Shown in pieces: positions 53,127-63,300 of a stretch of 64,000 nt of DNA. How positions within the stretch are numbered: the stretch's first letter is position 1; every line of letters begins with the position of its first letter. The stretch comes from Peribacillus sp. ACCC06369. Its GTDB lineage: Bacteria > Bacillota > Bacilli > Bacillales > DSM-1321. The DNA lies in NCBI RefSeq assembly GCF_030348945.1, contig NZ_JAUCEN010000002.1, positions 1,116,001 to 1,180,000 on the forward strand. Reading direction: 5' to 3'. Position numbers and translations under genes: made by a program. The notes below the pieces were generated by a model that saw nothing but the letters and a program-made list of their open reading frames with translations, was not told the DNA's origin and ran no database searches.

Positions 53127-53414
53127 ATGAGGAAAATTACTTTATCTAATGGAAAAACGGTGGAAGTTGAATGTTTAAGCTGTGCTTTGACAAGTGGGGA
53201 AGTAGAAGCAGAGGGTGGTGTAATAGTCGAATCTGAATATTTTATGCTCACCAAGACGTTGCATATCCCGTTGAAGGTTTAGTTATTTTAGCATCAAAAC
53301 GCCATATTAAATGCGAATTAAATGAACCAGAAAAGGTTGATTACATAAACTTAATCCAAGATTAGAAAAGCTCAAAGGGAAATATTGGGGATAGAACACG
53401 TTTATTATATTTAA
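53127..53414 (+). pseudogene. HIT-family protein, frameshifted and truncated
   Basis: The first frame encodes MRKITLSNGKTVEVECLSCA and runs to a stop at 53282. From 53246 a second frame continues the same protein, AHQDVAYPVEGLVILASKRH, to a TAG at 53363. From 53361 the first frame again continues with IRKAQREILGIEHVYYI before TAA at 53412. The three pieces read in order as the N-terminal two-thirds of a Bacillus HIT-superfamily protein. At least a one-base loss near 53243 and a one-base gain near 53360 break it, and the HxHxH active-site segment is missing. Confidence 0.75.
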
Positions 53415-53520
53415 CCCAAAGCAATACCTTCAACTCCTCAGGTATGGTTTCTATCTGAATTTTGTAACAAAGTTGATTGGAGCGGAAGGTGCGAGACTTC
53501 CAATCAAATGTACAAGCCAT

Positions 53521-53602
53521 AAAAAAACAGTAGGTAAACTCGATTTTGATCGAGTTTGCCTACTGTCCTGAGAAACCGGACTTCAATACAAGTCGGGTTT
53601 CT
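53521..53602 (-). terminator. Tandem hairpins after the DDAH-like gene
   Basis: Read on the minus strand, AGAAACC..GACTT (53571-53602, one mismatch) is followed by a 17-bp stem (53528-53565) ending in seven T residues. The second is a strong rho-independent terminator. Confidence 0.85.
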
Positions 53603-53612
53603 TTCGTTCTGC

Positions 53613-54491
53613 TCAGGCTGGGTCAGTCTTCTTATTCGTTGTCCTCAATAGTGGCATGGTGCAACAACGGAAAGAGCCACCGGACTTGATGATTTCGCTT
53701 ATATCGACTTCAATGACTTCGTATCCGCGTTTACGAAGCTCACTATTTACCTGTTTATTACAAGGAAGACTGAATAATTTTTTATTCCCAATCGAAAGCA
53801 CGTTTGTTCCTAATGTGAATTGTTCTTCTTTAGTCACTTCAATCATGTCATAACGTGAAGCTAATAAATCCATCTCTTTTTTTGTAAAGGACTCTGGAAA
53901 AATAAGCGCCTCTGTCGGTGATATGATATTGAAAACACAATCTAAATGAAGGAACGTTTCAATGAAAGGAACCGCGATGATATCGTATTCAGGTAATAGG
54001 GTTTGAAGATGCTTGACGGATGATTCATCCGTTCTTTCACTGATTCCAATATAGATGGTCTTTCCGTCTATAAGGACATCCCCGCCCTCAATATGATTTT
54101 TGAGAAGGTTGAAAAATGAGATACCATTCGTTTCGAGCCAGGATTTCAATATTTGTTCTTCACCCTGCCTGATACCTGTTGCCAACTCAGCAACGTAAAC
54201 GGTATTGCCAAGAGTGAAACCGATATCTCTCGTAAAGACTTGTTCTGGATATGTTAATTCGGGCGGAAGTTTTATGACTTCAATCCCTTCATTTTCAAGA
54301 GCCTTTATAAATTCGGCGTGCTGCTTCAAGGCAAGTGCCTGATCGATATTTTCTTCTTGAAACTCTTTTTGAGTTTCGTTAATGATCTCCCTGATTTCCA
54401 TATGACGAGGTTCACAGACGATCACCCGTGATAGCTTTGAATATTCACTCGCACAATAAGCTTCTAGTTCATCGTTTATTTTGTTTACCAT
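53613..54491 (-). CDS. Dimethylarginine dimethylaminohydrolase/arginine deiminase-family protein
   Basis: A 292-aa amidinotransferase-fold hydrolase similar in type to B. subtilis YkgA. The catalytic His is in ETFLHLDCVFN (near residue 182), and the nucleophile lies in the C-terminal SGGSFRCCTMPL. EPRHMEIREI and FTRDIGF are other family motifs. Such enzymes hydrolyse methylated arginines or related guanidino compounds to citrulline. There is no clustering with arginine genes, so the substrate is open. It is monocistronic with a strong double terminator. Confidence 0.82.
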   Translation of the reverse strand: MVNKINDELEAYCASEYSKLSRVIVCEPRHMEIREIINETQKEFQEENIDQALALKQHAEFIKALENEGIEVIKLPPELTYPEQVFTRDIGFTLGNTVYVAELATGIRQGEEQILKSWLETNGISFFNLLKNHIEGGDVLIDGKTIYIGISERTDESSVKHLQTLLPEYDIIAVPFIETFLHLDCVFNIISPTEALIFPESFTKKEMDLLASRYDMIEVTKEEQFTLGTNVLSIGNKKLFSLPCNKQVNSELRKRGYEVIEVDISEIIKSGGSFRCCTMPLLRTTNKKTDPA

Positions 54492-54829
54492 AAATGAGCT
54501 CCCTCTAAATATAATTGTATCTTTACTATTTCCTCTTTTTTCTAGAAAGAAACATAAAAAATAAGTCGTGGTCTCTTTAATCTTCTTTAGAGTAGATTGC
54601 TTTTTATACTGAAATAATTTACGATTTAATTTATACCTATGCAGAAGAATCCTTACTCTATTTAAAAGAGCTTTCCATGGATCGAAGGTAAAGTCATTAC
54701 AGGATTTTGTTTTTTTAGATAAGGACTAATGATGGTTTAAATTTCTAAGTCCAATGGACGAATGGATAATCGTAAAACGGAACATTGACGAGCTTCCGCA
54801 TTCTAAGAAATCAGGCAAATAGAATATCA
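54492..54829. other. Intergenic region without a recognised gene
   Basis: Besides the promoter area of the DDAH-like gene, I see only a 22-codon ORF (MDEWIIVKRNIDELPHSKKS, from about 54755) without a ribosome-binding site. A terminator follows, so a small RNA or a decayed gene is possible. Confidence 0.4.
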
Positions 54830-54860
54830 AAAAAAGGGATCTAGTTTAGATCCTTTTTTT
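54830..54860 (+). terminator. Orphan terminator
   Basis: GGATCTA and TAGATCC form a 7-bp stem with a GTT loop, flanked by A- and T-runs. No plus-strand gene precedes it within 400 bp apart from the possible ORF noted above. It could protect the acyl-CoA synthetase promoter or end a small RNA. Confidence 0.75.
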
Positions 54861-54986
54861 ATTTGAAATATCTTCAAGATAACCCCAAATTCAAAATAAT
54901 CGTAAAACGCACCTAGGGAAAAAGGATTATTTTTTTTCTGGTCGAATATATAATGAAGACGTTTTCAATATTAGGGGGAGATTGTA

Positions 54987-56603
54987 ATGATGGATACACC
55001 ATTGATCATGACTCAAATCATTGAGAGAGCTGAAAAATATTTTCCGAAGAAAGAGGTAGTTTCGCGTACGGATGGTGGAATTCACACTTTTACATATGCA
55101 GAGATTGCTGAGCGTACAAGAAGGCTGACTAGTAACCTTGAAAAATTCGGTATTAAAACAGGTGACCGGATTGGAACACTCGCTTGGAACCATCATCGTC
55201 ATTTAGAAGCTTATTTTGCGATTCCTTGTCATGGTGCTGTCCTACATACAATTAATATGCGCCTGTCCCCTCAACATGTTTCTTATATCGTCAATAGTGC
55301 GGAAGATCGATTATTACTGATAGATCCGGATGTCATCCCCCTGTTGGAAGCGATTAAAGATGAGTTAACGACGGTGGAAGGATATATCATAATGACGGAT
55401 AAAGATGAGCTGCCTGAAACGACCCTTTCACCTATTTATCATTACGAAAAACTATTAGCCGAAGGGAATCCGAAACAGCCATTCATTCAAACCTTGGATG
55501 AAAATGCTCCTGCCGGCATATGTTATACTTCCGCCACGACCGGGAATCCAAAAGGGGTGGTTTATTCACATCGTGGAATTTTGTTGCATGCGATTGCACT
55601 GGGGCTTGCCGATTCTACAGCTTTAAGTGAACGTGATGTGGCCCTTCCTGTAGTGCCCATGTTTCATGTAAATGCTTGGGGCATGCCTTTTGCCAGTGTT
55701 TGGTTTGGCACTAAGATGGTTTTGCCGGGACCTTATTTCACCCCAAAGATTTTGGCTGAACTTATAGAAACGGAGAAGGTCACAATTGCAGCAGGGGTTC
55801 CGACGATATGGATGGGATTATTGAAGGAGCTAGAAGAAGGCAGCCATGATACGAGCAGCATTCGCGCTGTTTTATGCGGAGGGTCGGCTGCCCCGAAAAG
55901 CATGATTAAAACATTTGAACAAAAGTATGGGATACCATTCCTGCATGCCTATGGAATGACTGAAACAAGCCCGCTCGTTTTTGTTTCCAAACCAAAAAGC
56001 TATCAGGAAGACCTCCCTGAAGAAGAACTTTATGAGTTGAAGGCTAAGCAGGGCCTTGTCTCGCCAATGATTGAAATTAAAGTGATCGGTCAGGAAGGCG
56101 AAGTAAAGCCTGATGGAAAGGAAATGGGCGAATTACTAATCAGGGGTCCTTGGATAGCGAATGAATATTTTAAAGATGAGCGGTCAGGGGATACGTTTAA
56201 AGATGGCTGGCTGTATACCGGGGATGTTGTCACGATTGATGAAGAAGGATTCGTGAAAATCGTCGACCGGACTAAAGACTTGATTAAAAGCGGGGGTGAG
56301 TGGATTTCTTCCGTAGATATAGAGAATGCATTAATGGCCCATGAAGGAATATTTGAGGCGGCAGTAATTGCAGTGCCTCACGAAAAGTGGCAGGAACGAC
56401 CGATTGCCTGTGTTGTTTTGAAGGACGCATACAAGGGACAAGTGCCTCAAGAAGAAATCATCGAATTTTTAAAGCCGCAGTTTGCAAAATGGTGGCTGCC
56501 GGATGAAGTGGTCTTTTTGGATGATATTCCGAAAACGGGTGTTGGGAAGTTTTTGAAAAGGGCTTTGCGAGATCAGCTTCAGGATAAATATATCAAGAAA
56601 TAG
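54987..56603 (+). CDS. Fatty-acid/acyl-CoA synthetase (AMP-forming)
   Basis: A 538-aa ANL-superfamily ligase. It activates a carboxylic acid (likely a medium- or long-chain fatty acid) to an acyl-AMP and then the CoA thioester. The P-loop is YTSATTGNPKGVVYSH near residue 174, with Ala where Gly is usual. The A5 motif AYGMTETSP, the A7 motif GWLYTGDV, and the late Lys in KTGVGKFLKR are present. AGGGGGAG precedes tandem ATG codons at 54987 and 54990. An enoyl-CoA hydratase gene follows after 90 bp, suggesting a shared fatty-acid degradation role. Confidence 0.85.
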   Translation: MMDTPLIMTQIIERAEKYFPKKEVVSRTDGGIHTFTYAEIAERTRRLTSNLEKFGIKTGDRIGTLAWNHHRHLEAYFAIPCHGAVLHTINMRLSPQHVSYIVNSAEDRLLLIDPDVIPLLEAIKDELTTVEGYIIMTDKDELPETTLSPIYHYEKLLAEGNPKQPFIQTLDENAPAGICYTSATTGNPKGVVYSHRGILLHAIALGLADSTALSERDVALPVVPMFHVNAWGMPFASVWFGTKMVLPGPYFTPKILAELIETEKVTIAAGVPTIWMGLLKELEEGSHDTSSIRAVLCGGSAAPKSMIKTFEQKYGIPFLHAYGMTETSPLVFVSKPKSYQEDLPEEELYELKAKQGLVSPMIEIKVIGQEGEVKPDGKEMGELLIRGPWIANEYFKDERSGDTFKDGWLYTGDVVTIDEEGFVKIVDRTKDLIKSGGEWISSVDIENALMAHEGIFEAAVIAVPHEKWQERPIACVVLKDAYKGQVPQEEIIEFLKPQFAKWWLPDEVVFLDDIPKTGVGKFLKRALRDQLQDKYIKK

Positions 56604-56693
56604 TATGTTTGTTTAATTGTAACTTTTCGCCCTATTCTGATAACGAATGAAAAATATATAATAGAGTTATAGAAGGAAAGAGGAGGAAATAAA

Positions 56694-57491
56694 TTGAGTA
56701 TTGAATCGACATCACCTGCAGGCACTGTTTTAGTCACATATTCGGACCGGAAGGCTACTGTTGCAATGAACCGTCCAGAGGCCATGAACTCTTTGAATCC
56801 GCAAATGCTGCATGACTTTATTTATGCACTTAAGGAAGTAAGTGAGAATGAAGAAGTGGACGTCGTCATTTTAAAAGGGAATGGGAAAGCATTTTCCGCT
56901 GGCGGGGATATTAAGATGATGCTCTCGCCTGGCGAAGAAAACGCTTTCGATGACCTGATGGATGGAATCAGTGAATTGGTCACCACCTTATATTTCATGC
57001 CTAAACTGACCATCAGTGCCATTCATGGTGCAGCCGCAGGGCTTGGATTGAGTATAGCTCTTGCAACCGATCATCTTATTGCAGATTCGGATAGTAAAAT
57101 TGCAATGAATTTTATCGGAATTGGATTAATTCCTGATGGCGGCGGACACTTTTTCCTTGAGCGTCGTCTTGGTGAAGTAGGTGCAAAAGAGTTGATCTGG
57201 GAAGGTAAAGTGCTAACAGCGCTCGAAGCTAAAGAAAAGGGCCTCATTCATGAAGTGGCAGACGGAACCTTGGAACATGCGGTAGAGAAGAAAGTGCAAA
57301 CGTGGCTGCAAAGCCCAGTTCAAGCCATGATAAAAACGAAAAAGATCCTTAGTGAAAAAAATCGCCCACTATTAATTAAGATGCTTGAGATTGAAAAAGC
57401 CGCTCAAATGAAAATGCGTCAAACAGCGGATCACCAAGAGGGAATAAAGGCTTTCGTGGAAAAAAGGAAACCGAACTTCATCGGAAAATGA
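56694..57491 (+). CDS. Enoyl-CoA hydratase/isomerase-family protein (YhaR-like)
   Basis: A 265-aa crotonase-fold protein. The oxyanion-hole segments KAFSAGGDIKMM (near residue 66) and HGAAAGLGLSIAL (near 109) are clear, and the catalytic region LIPDGGGHFFLERRLG retains Asp where hydratases often have Glu. It acts on enoyl-CoA, most likely hydration or isomerisation, as for B. subtilis YhaR. The start is TTG after GAGGAGG. It follows the acyl-CoA synthetase gene on the same strand, so beta-oxidation use is likely. Confidence 0.85.
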   Translation: MSIESTSPAGTVLVTYSDRKATVAMNRPEAMNSLNPQMLHDFIYALKEVSENEEVDVVILKGNGKAFSAGGDIKMMLSPGEENAFDDLMDGISELVTTLYFMPKLTISAIHGAAAGLGLSIALATDHLIADSDSKIAMNFIGIGLIPDGGGHFFLERRLGEVGAKELIWEGKVLTALEAKEKGLIHEVADGTLEHAVEKKVQTWLQSPVQAMIKTKKILSEKNRPLLIKMLEIEKAAQMKMRQTADHQEGIKAFVEKRKPNFIGK

Positions 57492-57495
57492 ATTT

Positions 57496-57527
57496 GAAAG
57501 GCCGTCACTTTATTGTGACGGCCTTTC
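57496..57527 (+). terminator. Terminator of the enoyl-CoA hydratase gene
   Basis: GAAAGGCCGTCAC and its perfect complement (13 bp) with a TTTATT loop, followed by TCT. Strong hairpin, four bases after the stop. Confidence 0.8.
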
Positions 57528-57564
57528 TCTAACTAGTTTAAAATGATTGCGCTCCCATTAAAAA

Positions 57565-57753
57565 TCAGCGGTGAAAAAGTAATAGTGCACCTGAAGGTGA
57601 TGTACAGCGATGTGTTTGATCTTGATAGTTTTTTTCAATCAATAGATTTTGTCCCAATTCTTTTGCTTGTTCATCATTCTCGGCTGTAAATGATTCATCC
57701 AATAGTTTTTCCCCTGACGGTTCAAAAACGGTTAATTTGTATATTCTGTTCAT
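57565..57753 (-). CDS. yhzD: YhzD-like small protein
   Basis: A 62-aa protein, MNRIYKLTVFEPSGEKLLDE, followed by an acidic helix NDEQAKELGQNLL and ending HRCTSPSGALLLFHR. It resembles the YhzD family of Bacillus, of unknown function. GGGAG precedes the ATG at eight bases. It is convergent to the enoyl-CoA hydratase gene, with the hairpin between them serving both. The symbol rests on remembered family similarity and the yha/yhz neighbourhood. Confidence 0.6.
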   Translation of the reverse strand: MNRIYKLTVFEPSGEKLLDESFTAENDEQAKELGQNLLIEKNYQDQTHRCTSPSGALLLFHR

Positions 57754-58059
57754 TTTTAAAACTCCCTTTTCAATATAATACTGTCTAAAGATAGGTACTG
57801 TTATAAAAATTTTATCATTATCTGTTAATTTTGACTATTATTATGTCAGAGCAATGTATTAACACTGAGAATATTGAAGAGTAACTGTATATCTTCAATA
57901 ATGATGGAAAATAACTATACCGAACAAACTTTATAGTTTTTTTCCTTTTGAATGAGAATAAAACCTATTTATACTAGAGGAATTCTCTCTTTAATGAAAA
58001 TTCATAAATGATATAATAATCTTGAGGGAAAGTGTATGGATCGAAGGGAGTTTTTTTGA
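57754..58059. other. Promoter region of the cysteine synthase gene
   Basis: About 300 bp of AT-rich sequence without a gene. A perfect -10 (TATAAT at 58012-58017) is preceded by only a weak -35 (TTTAAT at 57990). A short palindrome AGAGGAATTCTCT sits just upstream of the -35 and could be an operator. No S-box or T-box elements were seen here. Confidence 0.45.
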
Positions 58060-58983
58060 ATGACAGTAAGAATCGTTAATAATATCACGGAATTGATAGG
58101 AGATACACCTGTTGTCAGAATTAATCATTTAACAGCGGAGGGTGACGCGGAAGTATTTGTGAAACTTGAATATTTCAATCCGAGCCGCAGTGTAAAAGAT
58201 CGGGCTGCCTTCAACTTAATTAGGCAGGCTGAATTGGATGGAATCATTCAATCAGGGGCCACGATCATAGAGCCAACATCAGGAAATACAGGCATTGGGC
58301 TTGCAATGAATGCCGCGGCAAAGGGTTATCGGGCCATTATGGTCATGCCGGATAATATGTCAAAAGAAAGAATCAATATATTAAAGGCATACGGAGCGGA
58401 AGTTGTCCTCACCCCTGCATCAGAGCGGATGCCTGGAGCCATTCGTAAAGCTGAGGAGCTCGCCGCGGAGATTCCCAATAGCTTTATTCCGCAGCAATTC
58501 GAAAACCAAGCAAACCCTGATATTCACAGAGTGACGACTGCAGTCGAGATTCTAGATCAGATGGATGGAAACCTGGATGTGTTTGTCGCTACTGCTGGAA
58601 CGGGAGGAACGATAACCGGTACAGGTGAAGCATTAAAAGAACAACTGCTGGATTTAAGGGTTGTCGTTGTCGAGCCTAAGGGTTCTCCTGTTCTTTCGGG
58701 CGGAAAGCCTGGCCCTCATAAATTAGTGGGTACGAGCCCAGGTTTTATCCCAAGCATTTTAAATACAGAGGTATTTGATGAAATCGTTCAAGTGGCTGAT
58801 GAAGATGCCATTTCTACCATGAAGGATATGGCTTCGAAGGAAGGTATATTGATTGGACCTTCAGGCGGTGCTTCTGTCTGGACTGCCCTGCAGGAAGCTC
58901 GTCGTCTTGGAAGTGGAAAAAGGGTATTATGCATTGCACCGGATAATGGAGAACGCTATTTAAGTATGGATATTTTTAATTAA
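58060..58983 (+). CDS. cysK: Cysteine synthase (O-acetylserine thiol-lyase), CysK/YtkP-like
   Basis: A 307-aa fold-type II PLP enzyme. The PLP-binding lysine is in NPSRSVKDRAA (near residue 46), and PTSGNTGIGLA (near 71) is the substrate-binding loop. GTGGTITGTG binds the PLP phosphate. It condenses O-acetylserine with sulfide to give cysteine. Details resemble the YtkP paralogue more than housekeeping CysK, so the symbol is generic. It appears monocistronic, with a terminator at its end. AAGGGAG lies upstream of the ATG. Confidence 0.85.
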   Translation: MTVRIVNNITELIGDTPVVRINHLTAEGDAEVFVKLEYFNPSRSVKDRAAFNLIRQAELDGIIQSGATIIEPTSGNTGIGLAMNAAAKGYRAIMVMPDNMSKERINILKAYGAEVVLTPASERMPGAIRKAEELAAEIPNSFIPQQFENQANPDIHRVTTAVEILDQMDGNLDVFVATAGTGGTITGTGEALKEQLLDLRVVVVEPKGSPVLSGGKPGPHKLVGTSPGFIPSILNTEVFDEIVQVADEDAISTMKDMASKEGILIGPSGGASVWTALQEARRLGSGKRVLCIAPDNGERYLSMDIFN

Positions 58984-58985
58984 TG

Positions 58986-59037
58986 AAAAAGACCGAATGC
59001 CGTGCATGGAACAATGTTCACGCCATTCGGTCTTTTT
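58986..59037 (+). terminator. Terminator of the cysteine synthase gene
   Basis: AAAAAGACCGAATG (58986-58999) and its complement (59024-59037) form a 14-bp stem with a long loop and a T-run. Confidence 0.85.
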
Positions 59038-59158
59038 CCTGTTGAATTTGCCCATACTGGATCCATGATGACGTATTAAAATAATAATAAATGGGAAAGT
59101 ATGTTCTGTTCATGGTAAAATTAAATGTGAAATGTTTATAGAAATCGAGGTGATACTT

Positions 59159-60370
59159 TTGAGCGGCGTTAAGTTCATTCATGCGGCGGATCTCCATTTG
59201 GATAGTCCCTTCTCAGGGTTGAAGGATTTGCCTTCAACTATATTAAAGGAATTGAGGGAAAGCCCGTTTAAAGCCTTTCAAAATATCATTAATGAAGCAA
59301 TTTCCCATCAGGTTGACTTTATCGTGTTATCGGGGGATCTGTTTGATGGGGAAAATCGGAGTCTCCGGACACAGGTCCGCTTTCGAAGGGAAATGGAAAA
59401 ACTTCAGCGACATCAGATCCCTGCCTATATCATCCATGGTAATCATGATCATCTCAGCGGCTCATGGATTACTGTGGAGCTACCGGATAATGTCCACGTA
59501 TTTTCAGGGCAAACCGAAGTGAAACTATTTGAAAAAATCGGTGGGACGACTGTCCACCTGTATGGATTCAGTTATCCACGCCGTCATGTAAGGGAGAGAA
59601 TGATTGAAACCTACATAAAAGCCGAAGGGGCTGATTATCATATTGGTCTGCTTCATGGGAATTTGGAAGGCAATTCCGAACATAGCCCATACGCCCCTTT
59701 TTCATTGAAGGAACTAGCTGCTAAAGACTTTGATTACTGGGCATTAGGCCATATCCATAAGCATCAGGTGGTTTCAGAAGATCCGCTAGTGATTTACCCA
59801 GGAAACATTCAAGGCAGGAACAGAAAGGAGTCTGGAGTTAAAGGATGCCTGCTCGTCGAATTCGACGGGGACACGAAGCGCCATACCTTTATTGAAACCT
59901 CGGAAGTGATATGGGAAAGTGAAACAATTGAAATATCCGCGGATGGTGGATTTGATGCCCTGTTCAAGCAATGCAAGGAAGTAATTGAAAAGAAGAGTTT
60001 TGATGGGAGAAACTTTCTTTTGGAAATGAAGCTGGTTGTTGGGGACGCAGCAGACGCTTTCGGGGAATATCTTGAGGAATTGACCCGGATTTTGCAGGAA
60101 GAGGAGCAGGGTGAATCGTTTGTATGGGTGTATAAAATAAAAGTCATCCAGTCCATGCCAATGTTTAGGTCAAATGAAAGGATATCGCCATTTATGGCTG
60201 AGGTATCGATGCTTGCCTCTGAATTTGATGATACGGAGGCTGCTCTGGCCCCGCTTTATAATCATCCGGGTGCAAGAAGGTTTCTTGATTCAATTGAGCT
60301 GGAAGAGCAGAGGGAGCTTTTGGAAGAAGCGGAAAGATGGCTTTTGCATGTGTTTGAACCGAATAAATGA
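59159..60370 (+). CDS. yhaO: DNA repair exonuclease subunit YhaO (SbcD/Mre11-like)
   Basis: A 403-aa calcineurin-like phosphoesterase. Metal-binding motifs appear in order: AADLHLD near residue 9, LSGDLFDG near 54, HGNHDH near 90, LLHGN and ALGHIHKHQ. This set is that of Mre11/SbcD nucleases. The start is TTG at 59159, preceded by GAGGTGA; the ATG at 59132 would lie before that site. The downstream ATPase gene yhaN begins 21 bp after its stop. Together they resemble an SbcCD-type nuclease complex that processes hairpins or DNA ends. Confidence 0.92.
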   Translation: MSGVKFIHAADLHLDSPFSGLKDLPSTILKELRESPFKAFQNIINEAISHQVDFIVLSGDLFDGENRSLRTQVRFRREMEKLQRHQIPAYIIHGNHDHLSGSWITVELPDNVHVFSGQTEVKLFEKIGGTTVHLYGFSYPRRHVRERMIETYIKAEGADYHIGLLHGNLEGNSEHSPYAPFSLKELAAKDFDYWALGHIHKHQVVSEDPLVIYPGNIQGRNRKESGVKGCLLVEFDGDTKRHTFIETSEVIWESETIEISADGGFDALFKQCKEVIEKKSFDGRNFLLEMKLVVGDAADAFGEYLEELTRILQEEEQGESFVWVYKIKVIQSMPMFRSNERISPFMAEVSMLASEFDDTEAALAPLYNHPGARRFLDSIELEEQRELLEEAERWLLHVFEPNK

Positions 60371-60391
60371 TTGTAGGGAGGAGGAACGGAT

Positions 60392-63300
60392 ATGATTATT
60401 AAAGACCTCCATGTTTATGGTTACGGCAAACTCGAAAATCAGCGTTTTCCTGAATTGGGACAGCTGCAGATTTTCTTTGGGGAAAATGAATCAGGCAAGT
60501 CAACCATTATGTCCTTCATTCATAGTATGCTTTTTGGTTTTCCAACAAAGGTTCAAAATGAACCGCGTTACGAGCCTAAAATGCATGCCAAATATGGGGG
60601 AAGGCTTAGTCTCATAACAAAAAAAGATGGGGAAGTCATTATTGAACGGGTGAAGGGAAAAGCTACTGGAGATGTGAAATTGACCTTCGAATCTGGAAGG
60701 GTTGGCGGCGAGGAAGAACTGAATGAGATTCTCCATGGCGTGGATAAAAACTATTACCAATCCATTTTTTCTTTCGACCTTCAAGGTCTGCAGGGTTTAC
60801 ATACACTAAGTGAAGGGACTATGAGTAAATATCTGCTTTCCGCTGGGTTGATTGGAAATGATAAACTTCTTGAAGCCGAAACGAAATTGCAAAAAGAGCT
60901 GGATTTAAGGTTCAAGCCATCAGGCCAAAAACCTCAGCTGAATGTGAGAATAAAAGAACTTAAGGAATTGCAGAAAAAAGTAAAAGCTTCAGAAGAAGAA
61001 CAGCAGTCGTATACGTCATTACTTCAGGAAGAGGCAAAGCTTAAGGAGGACCTTTCTGAAATCACGGAAGATATTCAAGAGATTGAAGAAACACTTGTTA
61101 ACATGAGTACTTTTTTGCGAATTAAACCCTTAGTTGAAGAACGGGGGAAACTTGAAACTGAAATTGGTAAAATCAAGGGTGTGAGTTTTCCAGTTGATGG
61201 TTTAAAAAGGCTTGAACAGTTACAGGCAGTAGGAATGCCCCTGAAAGCCCAACTTGCCGCATTGACGGATAAAGTGACCAAACTTGAGGGGAATCTCACG
61301 GAAATCGAAATCAAACCGTTCATCAAGGAAAATAAAGAGCAGATTGAACATGCGATCGATCAAGGAGTATTGCTGGAGAAGCTCGAGCTGGATATAAGAA
61401 AAGCGGAACATGAAAGGCTGATGGAAGAAAAGAATATCGAAAAGGTGAAACAGGAATTATTCTTGGATGTTTCTGATGATGAAATAAGAAAACTTGATAT
61501 CAGTACATTCATGAAGGAAAAGGTCAAAAGGGCGGAGCGGGAAAAGCATCGACTTCAAAATGATAAAAAACAGCTTGATGAGAAATATGGACTTCAAAAG
61601 GGAAATCTGGAAACGTCAGAAGCCCGCTTGAGGGAGATTAAGGCCCAGATAATGCCAGCAGAAAAAAGAAAAGAACTGGAAGCCTTATACACCAAGCAGC
61701 ATAACACCGAATTTGAAGCAGCCAAAAGCCATATTCTTGATGAACAAATACTTGAAGTTGAAAAGCAATTGGCATTACAGAGGAAGAAGGCAGCGCATCA
61801 CCGCAAACGTGCACGTATAATGAATGGCAGTTTGATGGTCCTTCTATGTGTAGGTGCGATCGGAAGTTATTTCAGTGAACAGATTTTGCTGGGAATTATA
61901 CTTCTGGCCATAGCTGTTCTGTTTGCGGTTTCCAGGTCTCTCTTCAAAGGAGATGATATATTGTCCGGGTATATCCGGCAATTGGATGAGCTGAAAAGGA
62001 AAAGGGCTGCAATTGGGAGTGAAACTTATAGAGGGAGTGAAGGAGAGTCGATGGGACAGTTGCTTGAACTGGACCAACGACTTCAAAGGCGGTTTGAAAG
62101 TGAAAGGTTCAAATATGAAGAAAGGGAGGAAGCGTTTGAATCGACCATTCAGGAATATGCCGCATGGGAAGCTGGCAGGGACCGATTGGATAAGGAGGTG
62201 AGAGGCATATTAAGCGGTTGGGGCCTGTCTTATCCCGGAGTTGATTTCAATCTTGAATCTGTATTTGAACTGCTTGAGAAATGGAAGGAAGCCGTTGACA
62301 GGAAATATGAAACGATCAAGAGATACCAATTTCTATATGCTGAGTTTGAAGGTAAATCGAAGGCTTTATTCCATTTTGCACACAGCCTTGATTTTGAACC
62401 ATCCACATGGCGGGAAGCGATTGGGCTTTTGAAACGGGAAATGAATAGGACGGTTGAATTCTCCGTTCAACTAGCACAATGGATGCAGGAACAAAGTCGT
62501 TTGACGAACGAAATCGAGCAGCTGACGATGGAAAAGGATTATCTTGATGCGGAAATGGAACAGCTATTTAAGTTAGCAAAGGTCAGGGATGAGGAAGAGT
62601 TCAGACATGACGCTGCCTTGTCCGAAAAGAAAGTCACTTTACAAAAACAACTTGATTTGATTACCATTCAAATTGGGCAATCCGGAATGCAGCCAGAACA
62701 AATCCAAACATACTTAAAACAAGGAATCACCACATATACATTTGAAAACTTGGAAAGGAGACGGAAGGATTCTGTAAAGGTGAAATCACTTTTATTAGAG
62801 AAGCAGTCGGATGCGAAGCATAGGATAAAACAGCTTGAAGCTTCAGGGATTCATGATGACTTACTTCATCGTTTTTATGAAGAGAAAGCTGCTTTTAACG
62901 AAGAAGCAAAGGAATGGACGAAATTGGCAATAGCCAAAAGCTTATTGAATAAGACTTTGGATCGATATAAAAGGGAACGCCTTCCGAAGGTCATCGCTGA
63001 TGCGGATCGGCATTTTGCCTTTTTAACGAATGGGAGCTATCGGAAAATCATCCTTGATCAGTCGGGAGAAGGAATTTGGGTACAGCGCAGTGATGGCTTG
63101 AGTTTCAGGGTTGAAGAGGTCAGCCGCGGGACAGCAGAGCAAATATATGTTTCCCTAAGGCTTGCACTTGCTGATCATACTTTTGAAAATGATTCATTCC
63201 CTCTCATCATTGATGATAGTTTCGTCAATTTTGATGCGGAAAGGACAAAACGGATGCTTGAGTTATTGAAAAAAGTATCGGAAAAGCGGCAAATTTTCTT

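Noticed and set aside
53128..53282. Independent 51-aa gene at the start of the HIT pseudogene
   Set aside because: It aligns as the N-terminus of the same HIT protein whose continuation lies in another frame, so it is not a gene of its own.
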